A stretch of DNA of 64,000 nucleotides from Smittia aterrima (lineage: Eukaryota; Arthropoda; Insecta; Diptera; Chironomidae), in NCBI GenBank assembly GCA_033063855.1, contig CP093829.1, positions 21,669,537-21,733,536 on the forward strand, given 5' to 3'. A model generated the notes under the pieces. It had not been told where the DNA came from. It saw nothing but the letters and a program-made list of their open reading frames with translations, and made no database searches. Positions 13,701 to 27,500 of the stretch are shown here, in pieces (the stretch's first letter is position 1; every line of letters begins with the position of its first letter). Both the position numbers and the translations under genes were made by a program.

Positions 13701-16700
13701 CTGCAAAGTGCATTTTGCAGCGGAAAGTAACAGTGAAGGTTTCGCTATGTTGCCAAAGCAATATTCCGAAGGATTTTCGGTCATCGCTTTTGCTGTCAAC
13801 CAACATCGCTCGTAAATTGCCATTCTCGCTTCGTCCAAAAAAGGAAAACTGAACACAAGGAATGTCATAATGTTTTATGATCACTGTTCTGCATAAATCG
13901 CATAATTTATGTCACGCTATTCAACAAAAAATAAAACATTTCTCCATTTTAAACTTCGCACTCGCTGCAATGCCCGAAAATTACTCAAACGCGAGAGAAC
14001 GGTATTTTTTTGTTTTGCTCGCTCGACTGGCGTTTCTCTTTCTTTAATGAATGAAGAGCTCGAAATTTAATTAAAAGATGATGAAATTGAATTTTATTGC
14101 CGGGTTCGCAATGTGGTCCGACACCACTCATGTTACGAAAAAAAACAGAGAAAAGTAGCCGGGAGCGTTTAGCATTGAATTGAAATGGGTATCGGGTGAT
14201 AGAATCTCGGCAAGAACAGTTAAGTTTAAATTGCTAGAGCTTGCTGCCAACTTCCACTCCATCACTCCGTGGGTTTCTTTCTTTTTTTCTTCTTCCCCAA
14301 AGAGGAAGAAAGCCATTCAATAATTGATACTTAGACTTCCTACGATCGTCGGAGAATGTCAGCGATTGAAGAATCTGAGAATAAATTTTTTTAACCAGGA
14401 ATTTATTCATTCATGAAAATAATAAAGCTTGTCTTCTAACTTGTCATTAATTTTTTTCATTCTTGGGATCACAAAGCTGTTGTCGGGCAAATCAATTGCA
14501 GGCCACACACAGGCGAGGCAGAGATTTACATAAATCTCGACTTCGTCACTTAACCCTTTCCCAATTCGTTGTTGCTTAAGTCTTTTCGATAAGTTTTTAT
14601 GGAAATGGCTTTTCTGTCGACAGCAGCAGGGAGTTTTCATTGAGTTCTGAAAACCTTGAGACGGCAATTAAATATTAAGCGAACATTGCTATCTTCCAAT
14701 CTGCTTTATTAATTAAAGAGATTTCGTGTTCTCGAGAATCTCAATAGCAATTTCATAAAAACAAAAACTCAAAACTTAAACTTTTTCCAATCTCTCAATA
14801 TTATCGAGAACTTTTTTACGATTACATTTTTATGACTTTGTTTCAAGAGACGACGAGATGGTTTCTCAAGTGAACATAAATCAAAACTTATGACCGCTAA
14901 AGCGATAAATTAGTTCAAATGTTCCTGATGGAAGTTGAGTTGAGTTGAGTTAAGTTGCTGTGTGTTAACAAAAGCGGAGATGAACGCAATTACTTCGTTT
15001 CATTGTAACTTCTTTCTAGCTCAACGGATAATACATTGCATTCAAAACTCATTTCATGGTTGCGAGCGAAAGCATAAATCAATAATTGCCTCATGGAATC
15101 TCATAAACCAAACAGAAACAAATGATTTATTAATTAATCGTAAAACCAAAAAAAGTTTCTCAAGCTCACATTGGCGAGTCTTCAAAATTTATTTCAATCA
15201 TCTCGTGTTCGTTATAATTGAATTTCAGCGTTTATCAAATTACAAGATGAATAAGTAACTCGATTAACATTCAGAGAAGGCTGTCGGGTAATTGGTGTCG
15301 ATGAAGAAAAGTAAAACTTAGTTAAAATCACATTATGCTGATGACAAGATTTCTCGACACTGATTTGAAAGACAAACTAGAAGCACACGTGACGAACTGA
15401 CATAAACACTTCCACTGTGTGATTTGACTGACGATCGGGGTGATTTACGAAAAGCAAACGCTTCTAAATTATGTGCATAAATTGACCGTCGTCGTCGACG
15501 TTCGTTGGATGGATAAGAAACCGAGTCGAATGCGAAAAGTTTCTCTCCGTCGAGTTGCTCCAAATTCAATTTGTAAACAATTTTTGTATCGACGATAATA
15601 CCGCACATTAATAAAATTATGAATGAATTTGTTTTTGTGGGGGGAGACGAGAGTGAGTGATACGCTTTTAGGCTTATTCGACTTTGTGATTTATTTCAGC
15701 AAACTTCTCACAAACTATCGAGTGAATCGCACGCCAAGCAAATAAATGACCGACGATTTACTCTAACAAACATTCTCCCGCTCAGTTCTCGGTAGAAGGT
15801 CGAGGTTATTGCTTTTGGCTATTTTTAGTGTCGGACTTGATTGATGCTCGCAACTAATCCATCGTTACTTTCCTCATAACTCACGAGACAACGCAACGTT
15901 CTGAGGGTTTGAGATTTGTTTACAGGAATTTTTTTTGTTTGCCGACAAAAAGTCTGAAAGTTAATATTTGTTGAGGAGCGGGAGAGAGCTCTCTAGTAAG
16001 GAAAGAATGGGAAAATAATCTCTTCCGGCTTTTAAAAGCATTGGATAGCGAGTGAGAATGACAAGCGTCGTCAATAGGGAGCTCGTTTTTAAATCAAATT
16101 AATTGAGCTCGTTACGAAGCTTGTGAAAGTAATTAAAACTTATCCTGGGGCTGCTCACTTTCCGTTCAGCTCAGTCTCGAAGGGTCAAGAAGGGCTGTCA
16201 AGCCGAAACATTCTCATTCCCATCGACAATGTCTTTTTAAAATAAAAATCAAAGTTCCCTTGTAATTAATCTGAGTTAAAGCGAGTTTGCTTACACCTTC
16301 ACACGACGTTGCCAGTTTTTCGCTCTCTTCCACCCATTGTGAAGGTGAAGTCGTCCGTGAAATTATTGTAATTTTATATTATCTCTCGATGGTTGAGGTG
16401 AGCAAAACAGATTTGAGCTTTAATTACATGAAAAAAAAAATAATTTTGTGCAATTAAAATGCAAATGCAAAAGCGGAAAATTTACGAGCTTCTCACGAGA
16501 AAGGTTTTTTTTTTCAGTTTGATTAAGCAATAAAAGGTGAAATGTGAGTCGAAAGCGATAAATAAGTTGTCTCGACTCTCTTGGGATCGCAGGACAGCAA
16601 CGATAAGTCGCACTAATGCATATTTATTTAAACAATCTAAATCATTCGCTCCTAAATGCTGTGAGCGTCTTAAATCTCCAAGAAAAACTAGTTTCTCCCT

Positions 16701-18797
16701 CAGCCGTGGCTTTTATTTACAATCTTCTTAACATTTTTGTCGTTTTGTGTTCTCGTTTTCGTATTTTTGTATGACAATGGCGAACGGCAAGCTCGGGATC
16801 TGATATCATTGAGTTGCAGACAGCAAACGCTATTAGGAGCGACTCAAACATGAAAACCAATTTCGATTTGAATTTTTAAACACAACTCGATATTTTTAGT
16901 TTCGCTGCAAATTATGTCACACCGAGTAGAGTTGCAGTCATCGTGCGGTTTCAAGATAAGAGAACAGCGGCTGACACCAAGCGAGCAACACGAACGTGCG
17001 CTTTGCATAGAAAACTTGACAACTTTTATCGCGAACCTTAAGCAACCTGTTTACCTGTGTGTAAACAGTCTCCGATGCGAGTCGCTTTATTCTTATCGTA
17101 GGAGGAAAATAAATATTTTCTGAATGCATTCGCGCGATAAGCTAACTCTTCGGGAAATGACACGTTCATTGTTTTTCTTTTCTGCTGCATTTCAACACTC
17201 AAAGCGAGAGACGAAGAAAAATCTTTTTAAATTGGGTCATTTGTTTAAAAGGCTTCAGCATACTTTAGATGAATGTACGTACGGCTGTTATGTTGATTGA
17301 GAATTTCTCTTTTTCGTTGGCTTTTAACAATTGAGGTTGGATGAATGGAAAGATCTTCCGATACGTCGACGTCGTTCTGCACACAAATTGCCCTTGAAGA
17401 GTTTCTTATTTCTTTTTCGTTCTCCCGGATTCTTGTGCAACGCTCCTGAACAAATCCTCACTTTTGTTTTCGGTAAACTTCTTGCCTTGTTTTCATATTT
17501 CTTATCCTCCCCTCAAGATTCTTTCTCATAAATCTTGTGACTTCGTTTCTTCGTATTTTATTTACTTAATTTGTTTTGATTTTCAATCCACTGAGTCTTT
17601 CAAGAAGGAAAACGAGTTTCACGTCATCACACAAATTCTCTTTCGTTTTAAAAATACGAAACTGCACGCTTCACAATCACAAACACCTGCTCGACTAATT
17701 AATGTTTTTCTTTCCACTGTTTCTATTAACCGGAGTTGATTTGTAATTCAATTTTAATTCAATTTTTATGTAGCGAGTTGCTCTTGGCTTGCAGACATGA
17801 CGTCATGAGTTTCTTATGCTGCACAAAAACTGAAAAGTTCTTTCTTATGATTCACTGAATTTCCAAGAACTTTCGATTAAACTCCTTCGAGCAGAAACGC
17901 CTCGTCATGCAGCACATTCGAGTTTCCCTCAAAAATATTTTACAATTCCGCTTTAACAAAAAAATAAAATTCTTTTTTTGCTTATTTTCTCGAGAGAAAA
18001 ATTCAATGCGATTGCTTCGCTCTGAAAGACTGTAACTGAATGAAATCTAATAAGACGAGCGTGTTGGTGATCCAGAGCTCTCGGAAAAAATCGTCTATCT
18101 CTTTCACTCCAGTCGAACGAAAATCTAGTCGAACTGCTCGCCGGATGACGTCACGAAGCTTTATTGCCTTGTTTTCATCTTTATCGAGAGCTTTTACGAT
18201 CAAACTTCCTTGGCAAGAAAAGGACTAATTAGGATTTGTTTTAATTATGTGCGAGCATCTAACGACACGATTGACAGATAAAGCACTTCATTGATTTCGA
18301 CTTCTGTTGGATATAAAATTATTTGCGCAATGCCGGCTAGACTTGCGTTGTACTAGAGTTTCTGTTTAAAAAATAATCTCAACGATATTGAGCATGCTTT
18401 AGTTTTAAAGACTTCAGACATATCGATCGAGATTAAACGAGAAATGCACATCTGGGATAAAGTTTTATTTTAGTGGTTTGAGGGAATCCTTCTCTTCCCT
18501 TCTTTTAAAAGCTTTTGCAACGAGCAATTGCCGTCATAAAGAATTGTGTCAGCTCACGTTCTCCATTTACGGCAAATTTATTTATTTCTTACTTTAGAGC
18601 AGCCAACTTATCAATGTCACCGCATTGGCTTTTTTTGATGAATCGCTTTGACATTTTCTCCTTGTCGTCGAAGCAATTTTTTTCTTATTTCGTCTCAATC
18701 ATAAGAGCGAAGAATGTTTTATGACTCATCTTCGATATTTCATCTCCGAAACATATTATTCGCATAAAAGGAAGAAAAGAAGTTAAAGATGACTCAC
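1726..18797. other. 17 kb without recognisable genes (giant intron or intergenic)
   Basis: I see no frame here with family resemblance, conserved domains or coherent exon borders on either strand. The open frames present are short, low in complexity and mostly begin with non-ATG codons. The DNA is AT-rich with many TTAATTAA-type stretches, scattered CTCGAG/GAGA-like motifs, a short GA run near 3103-3116 and a GAGTT run near 14936-14956. If the two minus-strand reading frames are one gene, this is its largest intron; otherwise it is intergenic DNA that may hold regulatory sequence. Confidence 0.5.
14936..14956. repeat. short GAGTT tandem repeat
   Basis: About four imperfect copies of GAGTT in a row (the last is AAGTT). 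A small microsatellite-like tract with no coding context. Confidence 0.6.
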
Positions 18798-21509
18798 CCT
18801 CGTCTTCGAAGTTTGCTTCAGTCCAATTGCAGGTTGATTTCGATTATTCTGTAATTGGATGAGAAAAGGGAAAAAGAAATTGATTCAATCAGTCTTGAGG
18901 TTGTCGAGATAAACAAGAAAGCGAAATTGTCGACAGAAAATAACGAGATTGGATGGTGAATGGGGGAGAGTGAGACGATTGAAACTGCTCTTGTCGATTG
19001 TTTTCATTCACCGTACCGTAAAGTCTTGGTAATGCATCTGGACAGGGATTTTCTCGAACAAAAACTTTTCTTTGATGATCTCGCATTGCTGTTTCATTTC
19101 CTCAGTCAGCTTTTGTTGAATATGCTTTGATATGTTTGCGCCGATTTGACTTGAAATGGAAGCGACATTGCTTTCCTGAGCATCATCAAAGCTCTTTGAA
19201 AGTCTTTTCACGAGTTTCTCATGACTCGCATTCACCGGAGCTTGCGGAATTCTTAAACCGAGAACTTTCTCAAGCTCCTTTGATGACTTTTGAATTTGAT
19301 TTCGAGAGATGGGAATGGAAGGTTCGTTTGACGAGTGATTTTGTTGCTGTTGAAATTGTTGAGCCAGAAGTTTCGATTTCATCTCTTGAACTTTACTATT
19401 TCCAATCGGAACTTGAATCGATGGTGCACTGAAGTTCTCATCTCGATCATAAATCTCATATGCGACTCGAGTTTTAGTTACATAGTCGACGTCTCGGAAA
19501 CCACCCGAGCTGGACGACAAGCTATCGAATGATTGAGATGAGGTTTTAAAGTTTTTGTCGAGCAAACTCTTGTGGTTGGAGTTGTCATTGTTATGATGGA
19601 AACTCGACCCATTCTCTTCATCCGTTGCACATCCATTCGAAAATGCTCCATTCTTTTTGTTCTTCTGTCTCTGAATGCAGTCGAGTTGTTTGTTATTTAA
19701 AATACCGCAACAATCATTTGCGCAATCCGAGTAGTTGGGCGGAGATGAGGGCAGCGTGATGTGATTGACGTCTTTGGCTGTTGAGAGCAAGGGTTGATTG
19801 TCAGCATACGAACTCTCGTTGTTCGTCTTCTTTCCGTTTCTTTGCTGTGATTGATGTTCGTTTTTGCCAACAATGACGACGTTCGTCTTTTGAGTTATTT
19901 TAGGTTTGACAGCGATCGGAGGCTTTTGTCGCGATTCGTTTGACGAAGTGTTTTGATGAAGCATGATGATGTACTAGCTGTACAAAAGTTTACACACGTT
20001 GATTGTGTCTCGACTAAAGCTCGCCGTGAAAAATCGTCAGTCGTGGATTTGCGATATCAAAATAAGGCGATTCAGACTCTTTTTATCTTCGAAGCTGAAT
20101 CATTTGTCAGTCACGTTTGGGAGCTCTTCAAACTTCACTTTGCTTAATGTTAAAGTCGGGCACGTTAATTATCGACAATGATGATCGCACGTCTCAAACT
20201 TTTTCCCTTTCGTCTCGTGCGCCATCAACACCTTTCACGATTAGTTTAATTGTTATTGATTCAATGTCCAATTAGACCGCGAGCTGCGAGTTGTTCATTC
20301 GATTTTCCCTTTTCTGCTTTGTATTTCATTTCTAGTTCAATAAAGTCGTCTACACGAAGCGATGATAAAAGCCATCGCCACGAAAATAATCTGAACGAAA
20401 GGGGTTGTTCGCCTTTTGTTGTCTCTCAGGCTTTAAATGTTTTCACGCTCTTCCTTCCACTAAACTATTCAACTTGCTTGTTTCACCCCTCGATTGATAA
20501 AAAAAATATTTTTTTTTTGTTGCAATGCAAAGAAATTTTGTTTTCTCCGTCAATTCCACTTTTGATTGACTTCTCTCTTTGCTAAGTGGAAAACTATTCA
20601 ACAATTTCACGCGAATTCCCCGAAATTTTTCAATTGGTTTTCACTTTTCATTCAACAAAACTTAAAAAACTACTTTTCACTCGTTCCGCCGATGCGATTC
20701 TATGTTTAGCTGAGACGATTATCAGAAAATAAAAAAAAATCCTTCCTCTCCCTCCGTTCTCACAAAACATTGTCGTCGTCCTATGAACATGCGCAGTGAT
20801 AAAGTTCAGCGCTTTTCTTCCTTTTCTCTCCGGCATGACGGAAAATGCGTAGCGCGGAAAATATCAAAACAAAACCGCATGAAATAATTTCTCTTACCTT
20901 CTCGACGATTCTGATGTTTGAGTACTTGAGATTGTCGATGGTGTGCTCGGCGAGTTCTTTCTCTAACAAATTGTGTTGTGACTGAATTCGTCTGTGGGAA
21001 AAAGATGAAATGTTTAAAAATATGTTACGCAATTTAAGGGCGAGAAAAACTCACGAAATCGCTGAGAGAAGCTCGTGACACTGACTTTGATTTCTTTTCT
21101 TTCTCTGCTCGAACTTGTCACAGTCATCGAGAGTTAAATTGAGTTCTTGTTGTAGCACTTTGAGCTTCCTTCGTTCGGCTTCCAACAACAGAAAATTCAC
21201 TTCCAACTGAACACTAAACAATTGATTGCTATTCAAGTTACTTCTGATATTCGGTGGAGTCTTCTCGCTGAAACTCTCCTTGGTTGCGTTCGAAATCGAA
21301 GCGCTTGACGACGAGTCGGTGTCGGTCTCGATGGAAGCTGTTTCAATTTCCGAATGATCTGACAAGTATTCAGTGTAGATATCGCTGAATGCGCTGAGGC
21401 TAATGTCATATTGTTGTTGTTGTTGCTCTCGCTGTTGTTTTTGTTGATGTTCGTCGCCTGTGACCAACATAACCGTGCAATGCGCCTCGAATTTCTCGTC
21501 GGGAATCAT
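18798..21509 (-). CDS. coiled-coil protein with polyQ tract, unknown family (spliced, at least 519 aa)
   Basis: Four coding exons were pieced together on the minus strand: 21509-21055, 20991-20898, 19973-19017 and 18848-18798, joined in phases 2, 0 and 0. Acceptors are clear (AACAG, CCCACAG, GCTAG, ATTACAG). The donors GTGAGT, GTAAGA and GTGAGT are good; the one after exon 3 (GTACGG) is weak. Without that splice, exon 3 runs on to a TGA at 19008. The ATG at 21507-21509 lies two bases after an acceptor, so a noncoding exon precedes it. The protein starts MIPDEKFEAHC, has a Gln-rich run at about residues 25-40, a Ser/Glu-rich acidic stretch, then a heptad-like coiled coil from about residue 105 across the first splice to about 180. 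A long polar region follows, with a second helical stretch (KHIQQKLTEEMKQQCEIIKE) near residue 480. There is no membrane segment. It is probably a cytoplasmic or cytoskeletal scaffold, by inference only. It may continue into the exon at 1725. Confidence 0.6.
21413..21446 (-). repeat. CAA/CAG-type trinucleotide tract coding for polyglutamine
   Basis: On the minus strand this is a run of mixed CAA and CAG codons interrupted by a few other codons, giving the Gln-rich stretch near the N-terminus of the coiled-coil protein. Such tracts often vary in length between individuals. Confidence 0.7.
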
Positions 21510-21511
21510 TG

Positions 21512-24500
21512 CTGTTGAGTTAAAGAAAAAAGACATTTTAGTTTTTTTTTGTGTTAGAACGCTTTCATTCTAATTTGGCAAATTAAATCATTCGGATGAT
21601 TCATCAAAATCGAATTAAGGCCGTGGCAATCAAAAAACTCGTTCAAGACAATCGCCGTTTGTTGTGCGACTCAAGCAGATCATTTGGGGACACAATAGCG
21701 GACGAGCAAGCAAGCAAGTCACGCAATAACATCTCTTGCTTGGGGGCGAGGAGACAGGTGTGGGTTAAGCAATTGTATTTATGCTCGTCAGTTCTTGATA
21801 CAAACAATTTGCCCCCATCAATGTTTAATTGACCGGATCCATCATCTTTAACACACAATTGACCGTCATTTATTTATTTTTTATTTCTTTGATCTGTGAT
21901 TGTTCGCTTCGACCACTTTGCGAGTTTCATGGCATAAACAACACCTTCGCATGTCTTAATGATGTTAGACGACAAGGCTAGGCTCACAAATTGGATTTGT
22001 CCGTTCGTTCTGTTGTCGTTCAGACGGAAAGGGTCTTTGCCATGAATTCGTTGCATAATGACTGGCGTTTGTCTTCCGAAAGCTTCACTGTCATTTGATG
22101 TCTACGATATTTTAGTCGGAACATCCCACAGACTTTCTTGATTACTATTCGAGTCGCTTCATTGGTAACGCAAAAAAGCTAATGAATTCGGATAAAATCT
22201 AGGCGCCAAACTTGGAATCGATCGCCAATTTCTTCTGTCGCGGAATTGCGTGAGGTTAACTCGAAATGAAGCGATGCGAAGTATCAACAAGTCGAAGCGA
22301 ATGGCCCAACCCAAGAATTACTCGACACCACAAGCGATAAACAAACTTTGCACTCTGCTTAGGCATTTTTGCACAGGTTGAAAGTCACGCAACGTGTCGA
22401 ATTATTTTCCCAAGCTTGTTAATGCCTTCACTATTATTCTTCGACAAATCAAACATGTGACGTGAAGGCCGAACATCGAGCGCCTTTCACAGCGGAGCGT
22501 CTAAACACACACAAACACATTTCATCGTCCAAAAGCAACTTCGCGCACTGTGTTTGACAAACATCAATTGGCTCGAGATTGCTGAGAAATTGAAATGCCA
22601 TTAATTGGCGGTCATCATGAAGATGGATCGATGGCACTGAGAGTCCGTTTGTTAGAAATCCATCTTCGTTGAAGAACGAGGAAACGAGACTTTGATGAAT
22701 GTTCATTTCCACGCTATCTGATCGGTATTGAACTCACTCACGAAAACAAAGCGGCTCCGATACACTTACTCGTGCTAAGGAAGTGAATTAAGTGAGCAGG
22801 TTTTTAACCTTCGGCATAATCTTCAAGTGAAGCGAGACCGTCCAACAAGAGATTGCGATGAGAAGTTCACAAGATTGAAACTTGGAACGCTTCAGTGTTT
22901 AACTCGAATTGAGTCGATCGCCCTAAAGCTAATCAAAAGCGACACGAAAGTCATCAATTTCAGCTTCTCGTCTCATTACCATTATCACAAACAAAAAGCT
23001 GCAATTATAATCACGGCAATAGTTTTCCATCTCTCTCCGCTCCCGTCTTTCTTCCGTTAGGCGATGCTGCTTGTGAAATTACCGTCTCGAGATTAATGAG
23101 TGCATTATTACCTTCGCGATAATGCGATTCGTTCGTGGCATTTCTTTTCTCCATTCATTCCTCAGCTTGTTCTCTGTTTGTTATGTAAGAATTTTACATT
23201 TTCTAGAACAATTAGATGCGAAAAGATTTTTATTTGTTTTCCGCTTTCCGCAAAATGTCTTCACTTCTGCCGCCGTTATTCGAGAATAAAGTAGATGAAT
23301 GACGGATTGAGTAAATTGCCTGGGAATGTCGCCAGATATTGAGACGAATGGAGCTCTTAAGAATCCATTTGCTCTACAATTAACAGCAACAAAAGATTTC
23401 TCGATCAAATTGAGTTAATTCTGTGAGTCAAACTTTAAGAGTTGATGACGAAACATTTCCTTCTTTTCTTAAGACTCTTAAGAATTAGATTGGTAATCAA
23501 CCTCATGCAATGATGAATCATCAACGGAAACACTCATTGTCCGAAAAACCGTCGATTCTCTCGGAATTTTATGCTTCATGCAATTACCATCGGTTGCTTG
23601 CTTCTTCCTCTTTGCTATTCATCATCGCACCACGGAATTGATGGCAAAGGAGAAAGAGTAAAGAAGGAAAAAAGCCAAACTCGTCAGAACCCAACTCGAT
23701 TTGCTTCCGTTTGCAATAAGTTGAAGGAAAGAGAAAAGATTTAAATTAGCAAGAGTCTTCATCCAAGACATGTTAGGCAAGAAGAGAAAACCATAAACCG
23801 CTAAAAGATTGAGCTACAAAATCATAGACATAAATAATTAGATTCTGCGCTCCACTACAATGTTTAATTCATGGGGTCGTTGTGAAACGAGCATAGCATT
23901 ACTGCCTTCGCTTCACGATTCTTCTAGCCCGAGACCGGCCAAATGGAACGAAGACAACTGCGCTGACGTCTTGTCGAAATATCCAAAGTCTTGAATTGGC
24001 GATTTCACTGGCTGCATGGCCGCCGAACTGACTTCAATGTCTCGCTTTAACTTAACAGGAATATCGGGTTAGTTAGTTAGTTACATTCTCGCGCACGCTT
24101 TCCGAGTGTTCGAACTCAATCCATTAGCAAAATTCACGTTTCGCTGTTTTCGCTTCTAATCGCACGACTTAACATCTTAACTCAATCAATTAAGGAAACA
24201 ATTGTTAATTGAGCTTTAAGAGCGATTAATTTAATTCTTCGTTCATGCTCGACTGTTGTGGGATTTGCAGTCAGTAAACAAAGTTGTTAAAACTATTTTA
24301 TTGAAAGTAAAAGCGCGAAAGGTTTGAAATAAAATTGCCAAACAGAAGTTGACTTGATAGCGAAACTTTCGTTTTCACTCATTAGCATATCAAACAATTA
24401 TTTTGTGATGTTCATTTCCGATTAGTGTCAATGAAAACATGAAGTTAAGTCGTCGCTATCCGCGGTGATCTGTGTTGAAGAGAATTCACAGCAATTGGCG

Positions 24501-27500
24501 GAGGATGATCCGTCTTTGAGAGAAAAATTGAAGACAATAGAAGAGATCTTCGTGTTTGAACTAAGCAGCAATCAAAAGAATAGATTAGTGTGGAATTATC
24601 ATCGACACGGGAGATCAGAAAGTTGTGGTCAACATCCAAGTCGACAATTCAATTCAATCGACAGATAAATTTGCGAACTTCACCTCGATTCTCAGAAGAT
24701 TGCTTTTGAAATGTCAGACAGACCGGCAACCTTAATGAACCAGCATGGATCGAGCCACTGGCTACGTACGGATCGCCAATTCACATTTCAAAATGAAAAC
24801 AAAAATGAAATATTGAATAACAGTCGACAACTTGGCCGAGTTTCTTGCGTAAGCAAATTTAAATTACGAATTTTTGTTTTGATTTCATTTTTTTCTTTCG
24901 ATTGCTCCATTAAAAAAAGTAAATAAATAAAAAAATCATCGTTCTTCATTACCAAAAGATATTCCCGCTTGTCGATACATCGTGATCGCAATCAACGATA
25001 AAAGTGAAATTTCTGTTTTGCGAATAAAAACATTTTCACGGTCGTCGAACGATTTGTTAGCGTCCGATTGAGCAAATTAGCTTTAAGGCAACACACAGCA
25101 ACATAACAAGAGATTATTTAAATCCACCGCCGCCTTTCAATTGCACAATGAGACTTCATAATACTCTTCGATCCGAATGAGGGAAATTCAATTAAACCCT
25201 CGCAGCGGCAACATGAGAAAATTGTTTGAAAAACTTTCTTTCTCCTTCAAATCGATTGGAAAATTGTTTCTGGCTTAGAAATGCATTCTGTCTCTGGTTG
25301 GACAATTCACTGTCTTCGAAAGTAAAAGCTTGCAACTGTCGCCATACGCGATTCGACTTAGAGTATTAGGCGCGAATTGTCTGAGACTTTCTTTTGTTGG
25401 GACGACTCAAGACTTCATCGATTTACAAAACAAGTTTTCTTAATCGTCTTAAGACGTCAAAAGGTTCAAGCAAATTCACTGATAATGCAATTAGAGAAAC
25501 TCTATTCGAGTGGTGTCTCGATGTCGCTTCGTTTCGTTTTGCACGTGATGATCTGGCTCGTAAAAAGATTGCGGATCGATTAGAGGCGTGGAATGTGACC
25601 AAAATAGAAAATTTCACGCTCTTCGCCTTCTCTCTTCCGAGTTTTTCTCGAAAAGCAGCAAAAGATGTCATAAATCGATTGCCAACTCACCCATTTACGC
25701 TCGAAGCAACTTTGACCAAAAATTATTTTCTGGCTAAAATAGTTTCGCGGTCGAGGTAGCGGTAGAACGAACTGTTAAGTCATTCCCGGTCTTGCTACAT
25801 TTTTTTAATTAACTTCTTTCGACACAAAGCCCAAGTGCTGAGAAGTCTCGTGCAGCGCAGAATAAATTTCAATCGAAAAGTCTTATTATTTTTTTTCTGC
25901 GATAGTCAACGCTTAACATTCAAGTTCACTTAGCACAGAACACTTTGATCAGTTTCCCTTCGATTAACGAAGCACTAACAGGCGTAACGATTCGATTTTC
26001 TGTTATTGAATCGACTCCGCGTTTTTCATTATTTTCGTGTTCGGCGTTCAAAACTTAATTATGCAAACATATTGATCTGCCGTGTAACGTTGCCGAAATG
26101 ACTCGAACTCTTTTTATTATCCAACAGTTATTTCACATGAGTTACATCAAAAACATGCTGCGCGCAAATTTAATTAGATTTTCTGATTTTTTACTGCTCG
26201 TTCTATGTCGAACGAGAGATGATAGCTCAAATTCACTTCCAATTAACAGCAAAAAACATTCAACACTTTAATTTTCTACAATCATCGCTTTGAATAGGAA
26301 AATAAAGCGATTACAGAAACCACGATCTTACGCTCACGACACCAAAACATAAACTGAAGAAAAAAATTGAATCGAATAAAGAAAATGCAGTCGAACGTGA
26401 AGAAAAGTTAAGTTGGTGGTCGTACGAAGCTCTCGCTCTTGGTGTGTGAATGGTCAAAGAGAAGCAGCATTCGTGTGTTGCATAAATATTTTTGTCTTAT
26501 CATGGGCCGAATAGTTTGAGACATAGTTGGAACTTTGATGGACTTAACGACAAACTAAATTAGATAAATCGCCTGAAGCTTCGCACTTTAACTCACATGA
26601 GATTCAAAACATTGCTTAATGAGTTTGGACGAGTTTAAAGCGATCGAGAGAGAGAAGTTTCGTCATCGACCACTTGAAGAATGTGTTAAGTCATAAAGCT
26701 CAAATGTCCACGAAGAATTTTTTTTCTTATTTCATTTGAAATGCCATGAGGAACTCTAAACGCAGGAAACCTCAAACCTGACACTTGGTCATAAAAAGCT
26801 TTTACAATCTTTTTGCTGCGTGCAGTTCACAAGATGTGTCGTAATACCTTTCTTTGACATTCGCTGAAACTTATCAAGATTTATCGACGTTGCGGCATTG
26901 TTGGCTTTTACTTTCACTTCTGAACAGGCGAAAACGAAAAAACTTCATACTCGTACACATTCCTCTTGTTAATGTTGATCTGTCCGACTGTTTGATGATC
27001 ATTCGGAGGGAAAGACACTCACAACAACTTGAGCATCTTTTCGATACAATCGCAATTGACGGTATTATCCGTTTGTCTTGAACTTAATCGTGTGAATCTC
27101 TCCCTTTCAATTTCATTTAATCGCCGGGTTTTTATGGCTGTGATTTTTGTTTTGGGGAAATTGAAATTGATTGGGGAAAATTCGTAAGTTAAGTCACGAT
27201 CATTAGCGAGATTATTTCAATCGCAATCAACGAGTCATCCCAAAATAAAAACAATTTTTTTTCTCGACAATTTCCCATGATTTCTTCGATTGTGTTTTGA
27301 AATTGTGTTCAAAAACAATTTGGCAATCGGATCCATAGAAACATTGGCGCGCTTCGGCAGCAAGATGGAACAATGCGAAGACAACGGAGCGACGTTGAAG
27401 TGTCGCAAGCAATTTATTATTGTCGAGTCGTATCAAATATAGAAATTTGTTTCGTAATCGAGCAATGACATGATTTCGCATTAATTTGGAAGTGCTCGGA

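Noticed and set aside
13531..13815. 94-codon plus-strand frame
   Set aside because: The minus strand is open as well and no family resemblance was seen; likely chance.
19127..19432. 101-codon plus-strand frame
   Set aside because: It is the antisense shadow of the long minus-strand exon at 19017-19973.
25394..25759. 121-codon plus-strand frame
   Set aside because: Starts at a non-ATG codon, overlaps other frames and has no recognisable motif or exon borders.
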